Source of the DNA: a bacterium | Lineage (GTDB): Bacteria; 4484-113; JAGGVC01 | Assembly (NCBI GenBank): GCA_039961635.1 | Contig: JABRWB010000001.1 | Coordinates: forward strand, 33,172-97,171 | Length of the DNA: 64,000 bases | Reading direction: 5' to 3' | Shown here: positions 33,053 to 41,712 of the stretch, piece by piece | How the letters are laid out: the number at the start of each line of letters is the position of its first letter | Position numbering within the stretch: position 1 is the stretch's first letter | Notes under the pieces: model-generated | The model's input: the letters and a program-made list of their open reading frames with translations, nothing else | Databases searched by the model: none | What the model was told of the DNA's origin: nothing | Program-made: the position numbers and the translations under genes

Positions 33053-33643
33053 CTATCCGCCGCTTCCAGCCCGCTTGCTGGCGAGCCTGTCCTGTCTGCG
33101 GATGAGCGACTTCTTTACGAAGTCTATGAGTTCCTCCTCGGTGAACGGTTTTTCCACATAGTCCACCGCGCCGTACTTCATGCAATCCACAGCGGTCTGA
33201 ATCGTGGCGAATCCCGTGATTACGATAATGTCGATTTCGGGCTTCAAGTGATGCACGGCTTTCACCACATCAACACCGTTCATCGCCGGCATTTTCAAGT
33301 CCGTGAATACGAAATCGTAATCGCGTTCCTGAACCAGCTTCAGAGCTTCCTGGCCTGTCTCAACCGTATCCATGGAGTAGCCCTGCATCACCAGTATCTT
33401 GCGGAAGCTGTCCAGCACGATTTGCTCGTCGTCCACCGCAAGGATTTTCGCAAGCGGCTTTTCAAGCTCGACGCGCTTAAGTGATGGAGTATCCTTGCTA
33501 ATCTCGAGCTTGAGACCGATATCCAGCGCCTCGCGGCGCTCGCGAGCGAGCCTGGCAATCTCGCGATGCTTCAGCAAATGCCTTATACCGAGATCAAGCA
33601 ACACAAAAACAACAAAAATAACCGCAACCAAAAAGTATGACAT
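33053..33643 (-). CDS. Membrane-tethered single-domain response regulator
   Basis: 196 residues. Residues 3-20 are one hydrophobic helix (SYFLVAVIFVVFVLLDLG), followed by a charged linker and a receiver domain from about 65: acidic pair AVDDE, phosphoryl Asp115 in FVFTDLKMP, Thr/Ser in VITGFATIQ and Lys in YVEKPFTEEE. No output domain follows, so it would act by protein contact at the membrane. ATG at 33643 with GGAGG 6 bases upstream. It is the third gene after the kinase and the REC-GcvH-like gene, on the same strand, and ends before the repeat array. Confidence 0.85.
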   Translation of the reverse strand: MSYFLVAVIFVVFVLLDLGIRHLLKHREIARLARERREALDIGLKLEISKDTPSLKRVELEKPLAKILAVDDEQIVLDSFRKILVMQGYSMDTVETGQEALKLVQERDYDFVFTDLKMPAMNGVDVVKAVHHLKPEIDIIVITGFATIQTAVDCMKYGAVDYVEKPFTEEELIDFVKKSLIRRQDRLASKRAGSGG

Positions 33644-33695
33644 CGCATTCCTCCGATTCCGCCAAGCGCTTTGCGCGCTCACGCGGAAAATTCAA

Positions 33696-34505
33696 CTAAA
33701 ACCTCGCGCATCGGACTAAGTTGGCAACTTCCCGATCCGGCTGGCTTGGACGAATCACGAGAAATGGCCTTTCACCCGAATGCACCTCATGCGTCGCCAC
33801 GACATCAAGTTCCTCGAGACGCACCGATTTCAAAACCTCACCGGAAAGCGGCGCACGAACTCCATGTTCGTTCCCTTCGCTGTCGACGAGCGTTCCGCAG
33901 TACTGACCGCATATAATCTGCTCGCCTGAATTCGGAAAACGCGCCGTCTCCACGATTCCGCATGTAAGCGCCATCAAACTGGCGATCCCAATATTGGCGT
34001 TACCGTCGCTATCAAACTCGACCCAAGTGTGGCCGCGGAGGCAAAGGCGCTTCCCCGGGGCGTCTCCAGCCGACCGCAGGCAGCAAATGAGAAGCGATCG
34101 AGTAATGGATGGAATTGACAAGTACCGCTTGATTCGGGCGAGCACGGACGTCAATTCCTCGAAGCTGAACGGCTTGGGAATAAAATCGAATGCGCCAAGC
34201 CTCAACAACCTGATTGCGTTATCAATAGTGGCAAATCCGGAAATAACCAGCACCGGTGTTTCGGGAGAAGTGTTTATTGTTTCTTTCAGCAACTCCGCTC
34301 CCGATTCGCCGGGCAGCATCAAGTCTGCGATTACAGCCGAAAATTTGCTGGATTCAAATATCTCCCGCGCCGAGGAAACGTCAGAAACGCTGACAACCTG
34401 GATTTGCTCGTAACATAAAATCTTCTCGACTGCAGCAACGACCACGGGCTCGTCTTCAACGAGAAGAATCTTGCCGATTTTCGCGCCCGAATCAGCTCTT
34501 TCCAT
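33696..34505 (-). CDS. Receiver domain fused to a GcvH-like (lipoyl-type) domain
   Basis: 269 residues. The receiver spans residues 11-128: LVEDEP, phosphoryl Asp61 in VIADLMLPGESG, VISGFATIDNA and Lys111 in FIPKPFSFEE. Residues 157-245 follow the GcvH fold: GHTWVEFDSDGNANIGIASL, RFPNSGEQIICGQYCGTLVD and VRAPLSGEVLKSV. Glycine-cleavage H proteins carry a lipoyl-Lys in ESVKAASD; here that loop reads DSEGNEHG, so the Lys is missing and it should not be lipoylated. Its start codon overlaps the kinase stop (TGATG). The role of the GcvH-like part is unknown; a protein-contact or ligand module is a guess. Confidence 0.82.
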   Translation of the reverse strand: MERADSGAKIGKILLVEDEPVVVAAVEKILCYEQIQVVSVSDVSSAREIFESSKFSAVIADLMLPGESGAELLKETINTSPETPVLVISGFATIDNAIRLLRLGAFDFIPKPFSFEELTSVLARIKRYLSIPSITRSLLICCLRSAGDAPGKRLCLRGHTWVEFDSDGNANIGIASLMALTCGIVETARFPNSGEQIICGQYCGTLVDSEGNEHGVRAPLSGEVLKSVRLEELDVVATHEVHSGERPFLVIRPSQPDREVANLVRCARF

Positions 34506-36379
34506 CAAAGCGCGTCCCCCTCCCTGAATTCCACCGGAATCCTGACCGAAAAAGTGGAGCCCTTGCCCGGCTCGCTTTCAACGGCAATCGAACCTCCATG
34601 ATTGCGGATAATCCCCCACGAAACCGACAGGCCAAGACCCGTGCCTTTGGTGCCTTTGGTTGAAAAGAAAGGTTCGAAAATGAGTGCGAGCGTTTCCGGG
34701 CTCATACCCACGCCGTTGTCCTTCACCACGATTTCGGCGTATTTCCGCTCACCCAGCGCTTCAACCGCTTCCCAGCGCTGGTAATGGCATCCCCTTCGCG
34801 TGCACCACACTATTTCACCGTCACTTCCAGCACCCACAGCGAACAATGGGGCGTCGCATCTGGGGCATTTGCGCGTTTCGCGCACAAGCGAGGCCTTGCA
34901 TTTGGGACAACTTACGCCGATTATCATGTCCGGCTTGACCACGCGCGAAAATACATGATTAAGGCTGCCGTATACGGGATCGAGATGAATCACTCCCTTT
35001 CCCTTGTCATCCCGGAATTCCACGCTCACCGCGGGCATATTTCTGATTTTAACGCTCTCGTCAACAAGCGAGCATCCTTCCGGACAAAACGCCTTCCTGA
35101 TTTGCGCGTTTCCGAACGGAGGCACTTTGATGCTTCGAGTTTCCACCCGGATTTCCCCGCCCTCCCCGACCGCGTCGGAGGCGTTGAGAAGCAGGTTCAT
35201 CACCACCTGCTGAATTTGATTGCCATCCGCAAAAATGTTCGGTATCTTGCCGTCGAAGTGTTTGCGGATCTTTATTCCGCGCAGATTGAGCTGGTTTCCA
35301 AGCACGTCCAACGCACGCATAACAACGGCGTTGAGGTCAATTTCGGATTTCGTGAATGCTGATTGGCGCGCGAAATCCAGCAATCCCCGCACAATTTGCC
35401 GGCACCGCTTGGTCTCGCGCACTATGACTTCCAGATCCGATTTCATTTCCGGGTTGTCTTCGGCGCGCTTCAATAGGAAACTTGCGTATGTCAGCACTCC
35501 GGTGAGAGGATTGTTGATTTCGTGCGCGATTCCCGCGGCCAGTCTGCCGACCGATGCGAGCTTGTCGGATTGAGAGATTTGCATTTGCGCCTCGGCGAGC
35601 CGCTGCGTCATCTCGTTGAATGATTTTGTCAGTCTGCCTATTTCATCGGCCTGATTTGTTTCGATCGTTACGTCCAGGTCGCCCGCTGATACCCTGCGCA
35701 TGCCGCCGAGCAGCCGCTGCACCGGAATCAGAATTCTTGATTGGACAAAGAAATAAATAATCAGGCTCGCGGCTAAAAAGGCCGCCACCACCAGACCGAT
35801 TGTGCCGTTGCGTGTGGCAGCGAGCTCGCGATGAACATCCTCGAGAGACATCGTTATGTCCAAGACTCCCAGCACGCTCTTTTCGGGCGGGTGGTAATGG
35901 CAGGCCGATGTGCTGCATCCGGGCTCGTTGTATATCGGATTGATGATGCCCAAAAGCGGGCGGCCTTCCGGGGAATTGTAGACCCTGGTGCGCTGCGGAA
36001 TATCCAGGCGCGAAATCGGTTCGTCGGATGCGTGGCAGCCGTAACAGGCTTCCGCCTTCATGTCGAGCTTGGTTCCGATTTCCCTTTCGCGCGTCGAATA
36101 AATAATCTCGCCGGTTTTTTCGAGAATCCGGACCTTTTCGATCCCCTCTTGCTCGCCGATTGTCCGGATAATCAGATAAACGTTGTCCAGCCTGTTTGCC
36201 ATCATGTCCTGGCGCGTGCTTTTCTTAATTGTTTCTGAAAGCTGGTTCGCGCTTACAATTTTGGCCTGAAGCAGCTGGCGCTCTTGGTTGTGAAGAAGCA
36301 CGGCGGAAAACGCGAGCATGACGCCCACCGTCACGACTCCGACGGTGACAGTGAATTGCAGTCCGATTCTGCGTCGCAT
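34505..36379 (-). CDS. Sensor histidine kinase with haem-c motifs and a Cys-rich insertion in the ATPase domain
   Basis: 624 residues. Helix one about 8-30; outside domain 31-190 with CYGCH (112-116) and CSTSACH (155-161), that is CX2CH and CX4CH haem-binding motifs; helix two about 193-213; HAMP to about 265; phospho-acceptor His286 in LAAGIAHEINNPLTG; N box NLLLNASDAV (395-404); D/G boxes DNGVGM, TGLGLSVSWGI. Between N box and D box, where most kinases have about 10-20 residues, there are about 130 (416-547) with C432, C436, CPKC (491), CPRC (505), C526 and C531, resembling zinc ribbons. It probably senses redox outside through haem. The two receivers downstream are its likely partners. Confidence 0.88.
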   Translation of the reverse strand: MRRRIGLQFTVTVGVVTVGVMLAFSAVLLHNQERQLLQAKIVSANQLSETIKKSTRQDMMANRLDNVYLIIRTIGEQEGIEKVRILEKTGEIIYSTREREIGTKLDMKAEACYGCHASDEPISRLDIPQRTRVYNSPEGRPLLGIINPIYNEPGCSTSACHYHPPEKSVLGVLDITMSLEDVHRELAATRNGTIGLVVAAFLAASLIIYFFVQSRILIPVQRLLGGMRRVSAGDLDVTIETNQADEIGRLTKSFNEMTQRLAEAQMQISQSDKLASVGRLAAGIAHEINNPLTGVLTYASFLLKRAEDNPEMKSDLEVIVRETKRCRQIVRGLLDFARQSAFTKSEIDLNAVVMRALDVLGNQLNLRGIKIRKHFDGKIPNIFADGNQIQQVVMNLLLNASDAVGEGGEIRVETRSIKVPPFGNAQIRKAFCPEGCSLVDESVKIRNMPAVSVEFRDDKGKGVIHLDPVYGSLNHVFSRVVKPDMIIGVSCPKCKASLVRETRKCPRCDAPLFAVGAGSDGEIVWCTRRGCHYQRWEAVEALGERKYAEIVVKDNGVGMSPETLALIFEPFFSTKGTKGTGLGLSVSWGIIRNHGGSIAVESEPGKGSTFSVRIPVEFREGDAL

Positions 36380-36519
36380 TTCGCCGCCTCGCGCTGCCGA
36401 ATCCGGGATTTCGCCCGCCAAACGGGCGGGCTGGATTTCGGAATTCAGGTACCGCCATAATGATACAAGCGACAGCGGCGGGCGGCAACCAAGTCACACT
36501 GCGTGAAACCTTTATAAAG

Positions 36520-36535
36520 CGGGCAAATTTGCCCG
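36520..36535 (-). terminator. Perfect palindrome downstream of the SUF operon, possible terminator
   Basis: CGGGCAAATTTGCCCG is a perfect 16-bp palindrome 37 bases past the Rieske gene stop on the minus strand, with CTTTAT following. The T-run is short, so it is a weak intrinsic terminator at best; it also lies 141 bases upstream of the kinase start, so it could be an operator instead. Confidence 0.4.
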
Positions 36536-36571
36536 GGATAAGGCAAAATCAGGCCGGATTTGCGTCAGCTG

Positions 36572-36913
36572 CTAGTCCACAAGCAGGTAAACGCCGTCTT
36601 CCCGTTCCTCTATTTTGAACGGCTTTACCCCCGAAAGCGCGGGCAGGCTTAGGGCTTCGCCGGTGAATGGATTGAACCTCGCACCGTGATATCTGCAGCG
36701 CAGCTCGCACGTATCCAATAAGTCGCCGTCGTTCAGCGGAAATTCCTCATGCGAGCACATGTTTTCGAGTGCGAAAAGCCTTCCGCAAAGCCTGCCGATG
36801 CAAATCTCCTCGCCGGCGATTTCAATGGCGAAAATCATCCCATCCTCGATTTCGCCCGGATCCGCGATCTTGTGCCAGTTCCCGATTGCCGCCTCCGAAT
36901 GTCCGTCTACCAC
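36572..36913 (-). CDS. Rieske 2Fe-2S ferredoxin-like protein at the end of the SUF operon
   Basis: 113 residues with one Rieske site: CSHEEFPLNDGDLL then CRYHGARFNPFTGEAL, giving two Cys and two His ligands. Like the small NirD/BphF-type ferredoxins, it has no oxygenase domain. The GTG start overlaps the sufD stop by 7 bases, so it is translationally coupled to it. SUF operons often end in such a ferredoxin; it may be an electron donor for cluster assembly (inference). Confidence 0.88.
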   Translation of the reverse strand: MVDGHSEAAIGNWHKIADPGEIEDGMIFAIEIAGEEICIGRLCGRLFALENMCSHEEFPLNDGDLLDTCELRCRYHGARFNPFTGEALSLPALSGVKPFKIEEREDGVYLLVD

Positions 36914-38229
36914 TGCTTAATCCTCGCGCTTATTCTGCATTCGAGCGGCGCTACTATCTCCGGCCAGTCCATCTTGGCAAGCACTTCGTCTATGAAGCCG
37001 AACACAAGCAGCTCTTCCGCCGCCGGGCGTCTAAGGCCTCGGCTTTGCAGATAAAACAGCTCGTTTTCCTGAACCTGGCTGACAGTCGCCCCATGGCTGC
37101 ATTTCACGTCGTCCGCGCGTATTTCGAGCTGCGGAATCGAGTCCGCCCTTGCTTCCTTTGAAAGTATCAGGTTGCGGTTTTTCTGGTACGCGTCGGTTTT
37201 CTGCGCGCCGGGGAATACTTTAATCATCCCTCCGAAAACCGCCCGTCCGTCGCCCGACAGCGCGCCTTTGAAAAGAAGGTCGCTGTGACAGTACGGCACC
37301 GCGTGCTCCTGAAGTGTTTCGTGGTGAAAATGCTGGCCCTTTCCCGGCATGTAAGCGCCAAGCAATTTTGCTTCGCTTCCCGAGCCCTGCATGCGCGCCT
37401 GAATCACGTCCCTTACAAGCCTTCCGCCAAGGTTAACGACGCCCGTAATCAGGTTCGCGTCCCGGCCCACAATTGCTTTCTGATATCCAAGAATCGTTGT
37501 CTGTTGACCTACCTGCTGCAATCTGATGTAATTGAGCCTGCAATTTGGCTCGAGGTTGAATTCGTACGCCGGCAATGCCACCCCGCCTCCGCCCGGCCCG
37601 GCGAATACATCCACGAAGCGCGCGCTGGAATTTTTTCCGCATAAAACAAGAAGGTGAGGTGCTTCAAGCCGGTTTTCCGCACCGAGCCAATGAATGCTGA
37701 ACAGCGGCTCTGCCAACTCCACGCCGTCCGGAACCAGCAGCACCAGTCCTCCGCTGACGGCGGCCGAGTGGAGTGCCGTGAATTTGTCGAAGGTGTTCGG
37801 AAGTATCCCCGACATGAAGTGCTGCTTGAGCAAATCGGGCGCCTTCGCTATCGCGGAGCGCCAATCGAGAACCTGCACGCCGCGCTCCAGCCAAGATGAG
37901 GGAAGGTTCATCTTGCAGAAACGCCCGTTGCAGTGGATCGCGACGGCCGCGGCCTCGACCATCTTTTCGAATCCGTCCAGCGCCTGTACCGTAACAGCTT
38001 CGTCACACATGTCCGCCGTGCCGTCGGAAAGCGCGAGCCCGTCCAGCTTTATCTTTCTTGGATCGGTGTACTTCCAGCCTTCGTCTTTCACAAAGGGAAA
38101 GGGTTTTGCGTCGAAAACCGCCAGCCCCTGCACGCGCTTTTCGGCAAGCCACGACGGCTCGCCGAGGATTTTCGAAATCTCTCTTACCCGTCGCTCGTCC
38201 ACGATCGAGCGTGATTGAACCGCACTCAT
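36907..38229 (-). CDS. sufD: Fe-S cluster assembly protein SufD
   Basis: 440 residues from the ATG of MSAVQSRS. Partner of SufB and SufC in the scaffold complex. It has the helical N-terminus with PFPFVKDEGWKYTDPRKIKL, the beta-helix core and the shared SufB/D tail [42 protein letters not shown]. The Cys and His of KCSHGAT are conserved. It lies between nfu-like and Rieske genes. Confidence 0.93.
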   Translation of the reverse strand: MSAVQSRSIVDERRVREISKILGEPSWLAEKRVQGLAVFDAKPFPFVKDEGWKYTDPRKIKLDGLALSDGTADMCDEAVTVQALDGFEKMVEAAAVAIHCNGRFCKMNLPSSWLERGVQVLDWRSAIAKAPDLLKQHFMSGILPNTFDKFTALHSAAVSGGLVLLVPDGVELAEPLFSIHWLGAENRLEAPHLLVLCGKNSSARFVDVFAGPGGGGVALPAYEFNLEPNCRLNYIRLQQVGQQTTILGYQKAIVGRDANLITGVVNLGGRLVRDVIQARMQGSGSEAKLLGAYMPGKGQHFHHETLQEHAVPYCHSDLLFKGALSGDGRAVFGGMIKVFPGAQKTDAYQKNRNLILSKEARADSIPQLEIRADDVKCSHGATVSQVQENELFYLQSRGLRRPAAEELLVFGFIDEVLAKMDWPEIVAPLECRISARIKQW

Positions 38230-38245
38230 CTTCCCATTGCCTCCG

Positions 38246-38557
38246 CTAGTCCAATACTGGAACGATCGAAACAAAATCGGGCAACTCGGCTCGAAGCAGC
38301 TCTCCCACGCCCTCTCCGATGTGCGCCGAGGTCAGCGAGCAGCCGTGGCACGCGCCGGCGATCCGGACGAACACCCTGCCCTGCGCCGCGTCCACGAACT
38401 CGATATCGCCCCCGTCCATCCGCAGGTACGGCCGCACGTTTTCAATAATCCGCCGCGCCTTTTCCCGGAATATTTCCGGCGGCGTGATACCGACGAAATC
38501 GCCCTGCTCTTCCGCGGCGCTTTCCAAATCCTCAACCTTGAATGCGTAATCGCTCAT
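38246..38557 (-). CDS. NifU C-terminal-domain (Nfu-type) Fe-S carrier protein
   Basis: 103 residues with IIENVRPYLRMDGGDIEFVDA and the cluster-binding CHGCSLTSAHIGEGV (two Cys, CX2C). Nfu proteins dimerise to carry a 4Fe-4S cluster to client enzymes. It sits between sufB and sufD, one base after the sufB stop region, so the order is merR-sufC-sufB-nfu-sufD-Rieske. The family 'GACxxCPxS' loop reads GACHGCSLTS here. Confidence 0.9.
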   Translation of the reverse strand: MSDYAFKVEDLESAAEEQGDFVGITPPEIFREKARRIIENVRPYLRMDGGDIEFVDAAQGRVFVRIAGACHGCSLTSAHIGEGVGELLRAELPDFVSIVPVLD

Positions 38558-38559
38558 CT

Positions 38560-39984
<1,425 letters not shown>

Positions 39985-40034
39985 GTTTCACCTCTATCGA
40001 ACAGCCGGACGCTTTAGCATCCGGCACTTGTATT

Positions 40035-40793
40035 TCAAACCGCGCTTCCGGCGGCGATTTCAGCCTTTATCCCGTCATAACCATGCGTCTCTATTTCGAG
40101 CGCCAGCTCCGGCCCGCCGCTGCGGACGATGCGGCCTTCCATCATCACATGCACGAAGTGCGGTGTGATGTAGTTCAGGATTCGCTGGTAGTGCGTGATT
40201 ATCACGACGGACATGCCAGGAGTTTCCTGGAATATCCTGTTTATGCCGTTCGAAACGATCTTGAGCGCGTCCACGTCCAGTCCGCTGTCGGTTTCGTCCA
40301 TAATCGCCAGCTCCGGAGAAAGCACCGCCATCTGGAGAATCTCGGTGCGCTTCTTTTCTCCGCCGCTGAATCCGTCGTTCAAATATCGGTTTGCGAAGCT
40401 CTCGTCCAGCTCCAGCATCTTGAGCTTGTCTTTGAGCAAACCGTAAAACTTAAGCGCGGATATTTCGCTTTCCAGCCTTGCATTCAGGGCAGTCCTGAGG
40501 AAGCTCTGAATTGTCACGCCCGGAATCTCGCTCGGATACTGAAACGCCATAAAAATCCCGGCGCGCGAGCGCTCATCTACTTCCATTTCGAAAAGGTCGG
40601 AGCCTTTGTAAAGAACTTCGCCCGATGTAACCTCGTAGGCCGGATCGCCCGCAAGGATTTTGGCCAGCGTGCTTTTCCCGCTTCCATTTGGACCCATGAT
40701 CGCGTGGATTTCGCCCGGCATGACGGACAAATTTACGCCGCGCAGGATTTCGGCTCCGTTCACCCCTGCGCAAAGATTCCTTATTTCCAACAT
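40035..40793 (-). CDS. sufC: Fe-S assembly ATPase SufC
   Basis: 252 residues, an ABC-type ATPase that drives SufBD. Walker A GPNGSGKST, Q-loop MAFQYPSEIPGVT, signature FSGGEKKRTEILQ, Walker B LAIMDETDSGLDVDAL and switch His VIITHYQRIL. The D-E-T-D-S-G-L-D form of Walker B is typical of SufC. The ATG of MLEIRNL has AGGAG upstream; a start 6 codons earlier is less likely. Confidence 0.96.
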   Translation of the reverse strand: MLEIRNLCAGVNGAEILRGVNLSVMPGEIHAIMGPNGSGKSTLAKILAGDPAYEVTSGEVLYKGSDLFEMEVDERSRAGIFMAFQYPSEIPGVTIQSFLRTALNARLESEISALKFYGLLKDKLKMLELDESFANRYLNDGFSGGEKKRTEILQMAVLSPELAIMDETDSGLDVDALKIVSNGINRIFQETPGMSVVIITHYQRILNYITPHFVHVMMEGRIVRSGGPELALEIETHGYDGIKAEIAAGSAV

Positions 40794-40856
40794 CCAAATC
40801 TCCTTAGGCAAATGCCACTGCTTCTACCCCGCTTGTTCGCCGCGCGGTTTTAAATC

Positions 40857-41369
40857 TCAAGTCTGATGAACAACTTCACGCTTGCCGGACATCCAAAAGG
40901 CAACAATCTCCGGCAAATCGGCCTGCGTTTCCAAACGCGATTCGACTACCGAGCATCGAAAACAAGTTCCCTTGCCCGGCTCATGGCCGCAACCTTCGCA
41001 ATTCTCGACGGTTTCGAGGATCAGCTTCAGCTCCCTTTCGACCAGCTCAAGAGCCGTCCGCTTTTTTTCCACCTCCGCCATGTACCGCGAAACGATTTCG
41101 TTCAACATCGCACGCCGCTCGTCGCCCGACGTGCTGGCCTCCCAGACGCGGAAAAGCAAGATGACGTCGGCAAGGGACAATCCGGCTTCGGTCAGCCTTC
41201 GAATGTATTCAAGGCGGGCCAGCGCCCGTTCATCGTACAGCCGGAAGTGGCCGTCGCTGCGGGCGGACGGCTCGATTAAGCCAAGCTCCTCGTAATAGCG
41301 GATGGAACGGGCGGTCAGGCCGGAGCGTTCCGACAGCTCACCGATTTTCATCAATCCAGTCTCAGACAT
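40857..41369 (-). CDS. MerR-family regulator with a C-terminal four-Cys motif, likely regulator of the SUF operon
   Basis: 170 residues. MerR head: MKIGELSERSGLTARSIRYYEELGLI, then HFRLYDERALARLEYIRRL; a dimerisation helix to about 123; then C124-C127-C136-C139 (CX2CX8CX2C) and a tail. SoxR holds 2Fe-2S in a CX2CXCX5C motif in the same position, so an Fe-S or metal sensing role is plausible, although the spacing differs. It is the first gene of the operon with sufC 63 bases downstream, and a MerR-type promoter precedes it. Start at MSETG (41369); MKIGEL (41351) is an alternative. Confidence 0.85.
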   Translation of the reverse strand: MSETGLMKIGELSERSGLTARSIRYYEELGLIEPSARSDGHFRLYDERALARLEYIRRLTEAGLSLADVILLFRVWEASTSGDERRAMLNEIVSRYMAEVEKKRTALELVERELKLILETVENCEGCGHEPGKGTCFRCSVVESRLETQADLPEIVAFWMSGKREVVHQT

Positions 41370-41397
41370 GGCAAAGGCGAAACCTGATACCTTGAAA

Positions 41398-41428
41398 ATC
41401 ACAACTTTAACGTTAGCGTTAAAGTCAA
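41398..41428 (-). promoter_or_regulatory. MerR-type promoter with 19-bp spacer and palindromic operator
   Basis: On the minus strand: TTGACT (41428-41423), exactly 19 bases, then TGTGAT (41403-41398). The spacer holds most of a perfect inverted repeat ACTTTAACG-TTAG-CGTTAAAGT (41404-41425). Long 19-bp spacers with the operator between -35 and -10 are the hallmark of MerR-family activation, so the regulator probably controls itself and the SUF genes. Confidence 0.8.
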
Positions 41429-41620
41429 TATTTAATACCGCTGTAATGGTTGCGAAATTTCATTTCGATCATCAGTAAGCCGGATTTCTCGTTCGATATG
41501 TCATTCACAAAAATTTTTAAAGCGAATTGCGTCTACGGTAATCTCGGCTCTTCTGTCGACATCCCAGAAAATCCCGCATATTTCAAAAGTATTTGCCGCC
41601 CGAGTGCAGGGGTTTCACAA

Positions 41621-41648
41621 TTGCGGCTGTCCTATTTTCGGCTATAAT
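41621..41648 (+). promoter_or_regulatory. Promoter of the CHASE4 kinase gene
   Basis: TATAAT (41643-41648) is a perfect -10. The -35 candidate TTGCGG (41621-41626) is weak, with a 16-base spacer. The predicted transcript starts near 41655, 58 bases before the TTG start codon. Confidence 0.5.
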
Positions 41649-41712
41649 ACGCCGCTGGATTAAGGTGAACCATCCTCATTGCACCTTAAATCCATCCATT
41701 GGAGAGCATGAA

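Noticed and set aside
36520..36535. Operator for the haem kinase
   Set aside because: The palindrome is perfect but also lies just after the SUF operon end; its role cannot be decided, so only a low-confidence terminator is listed.
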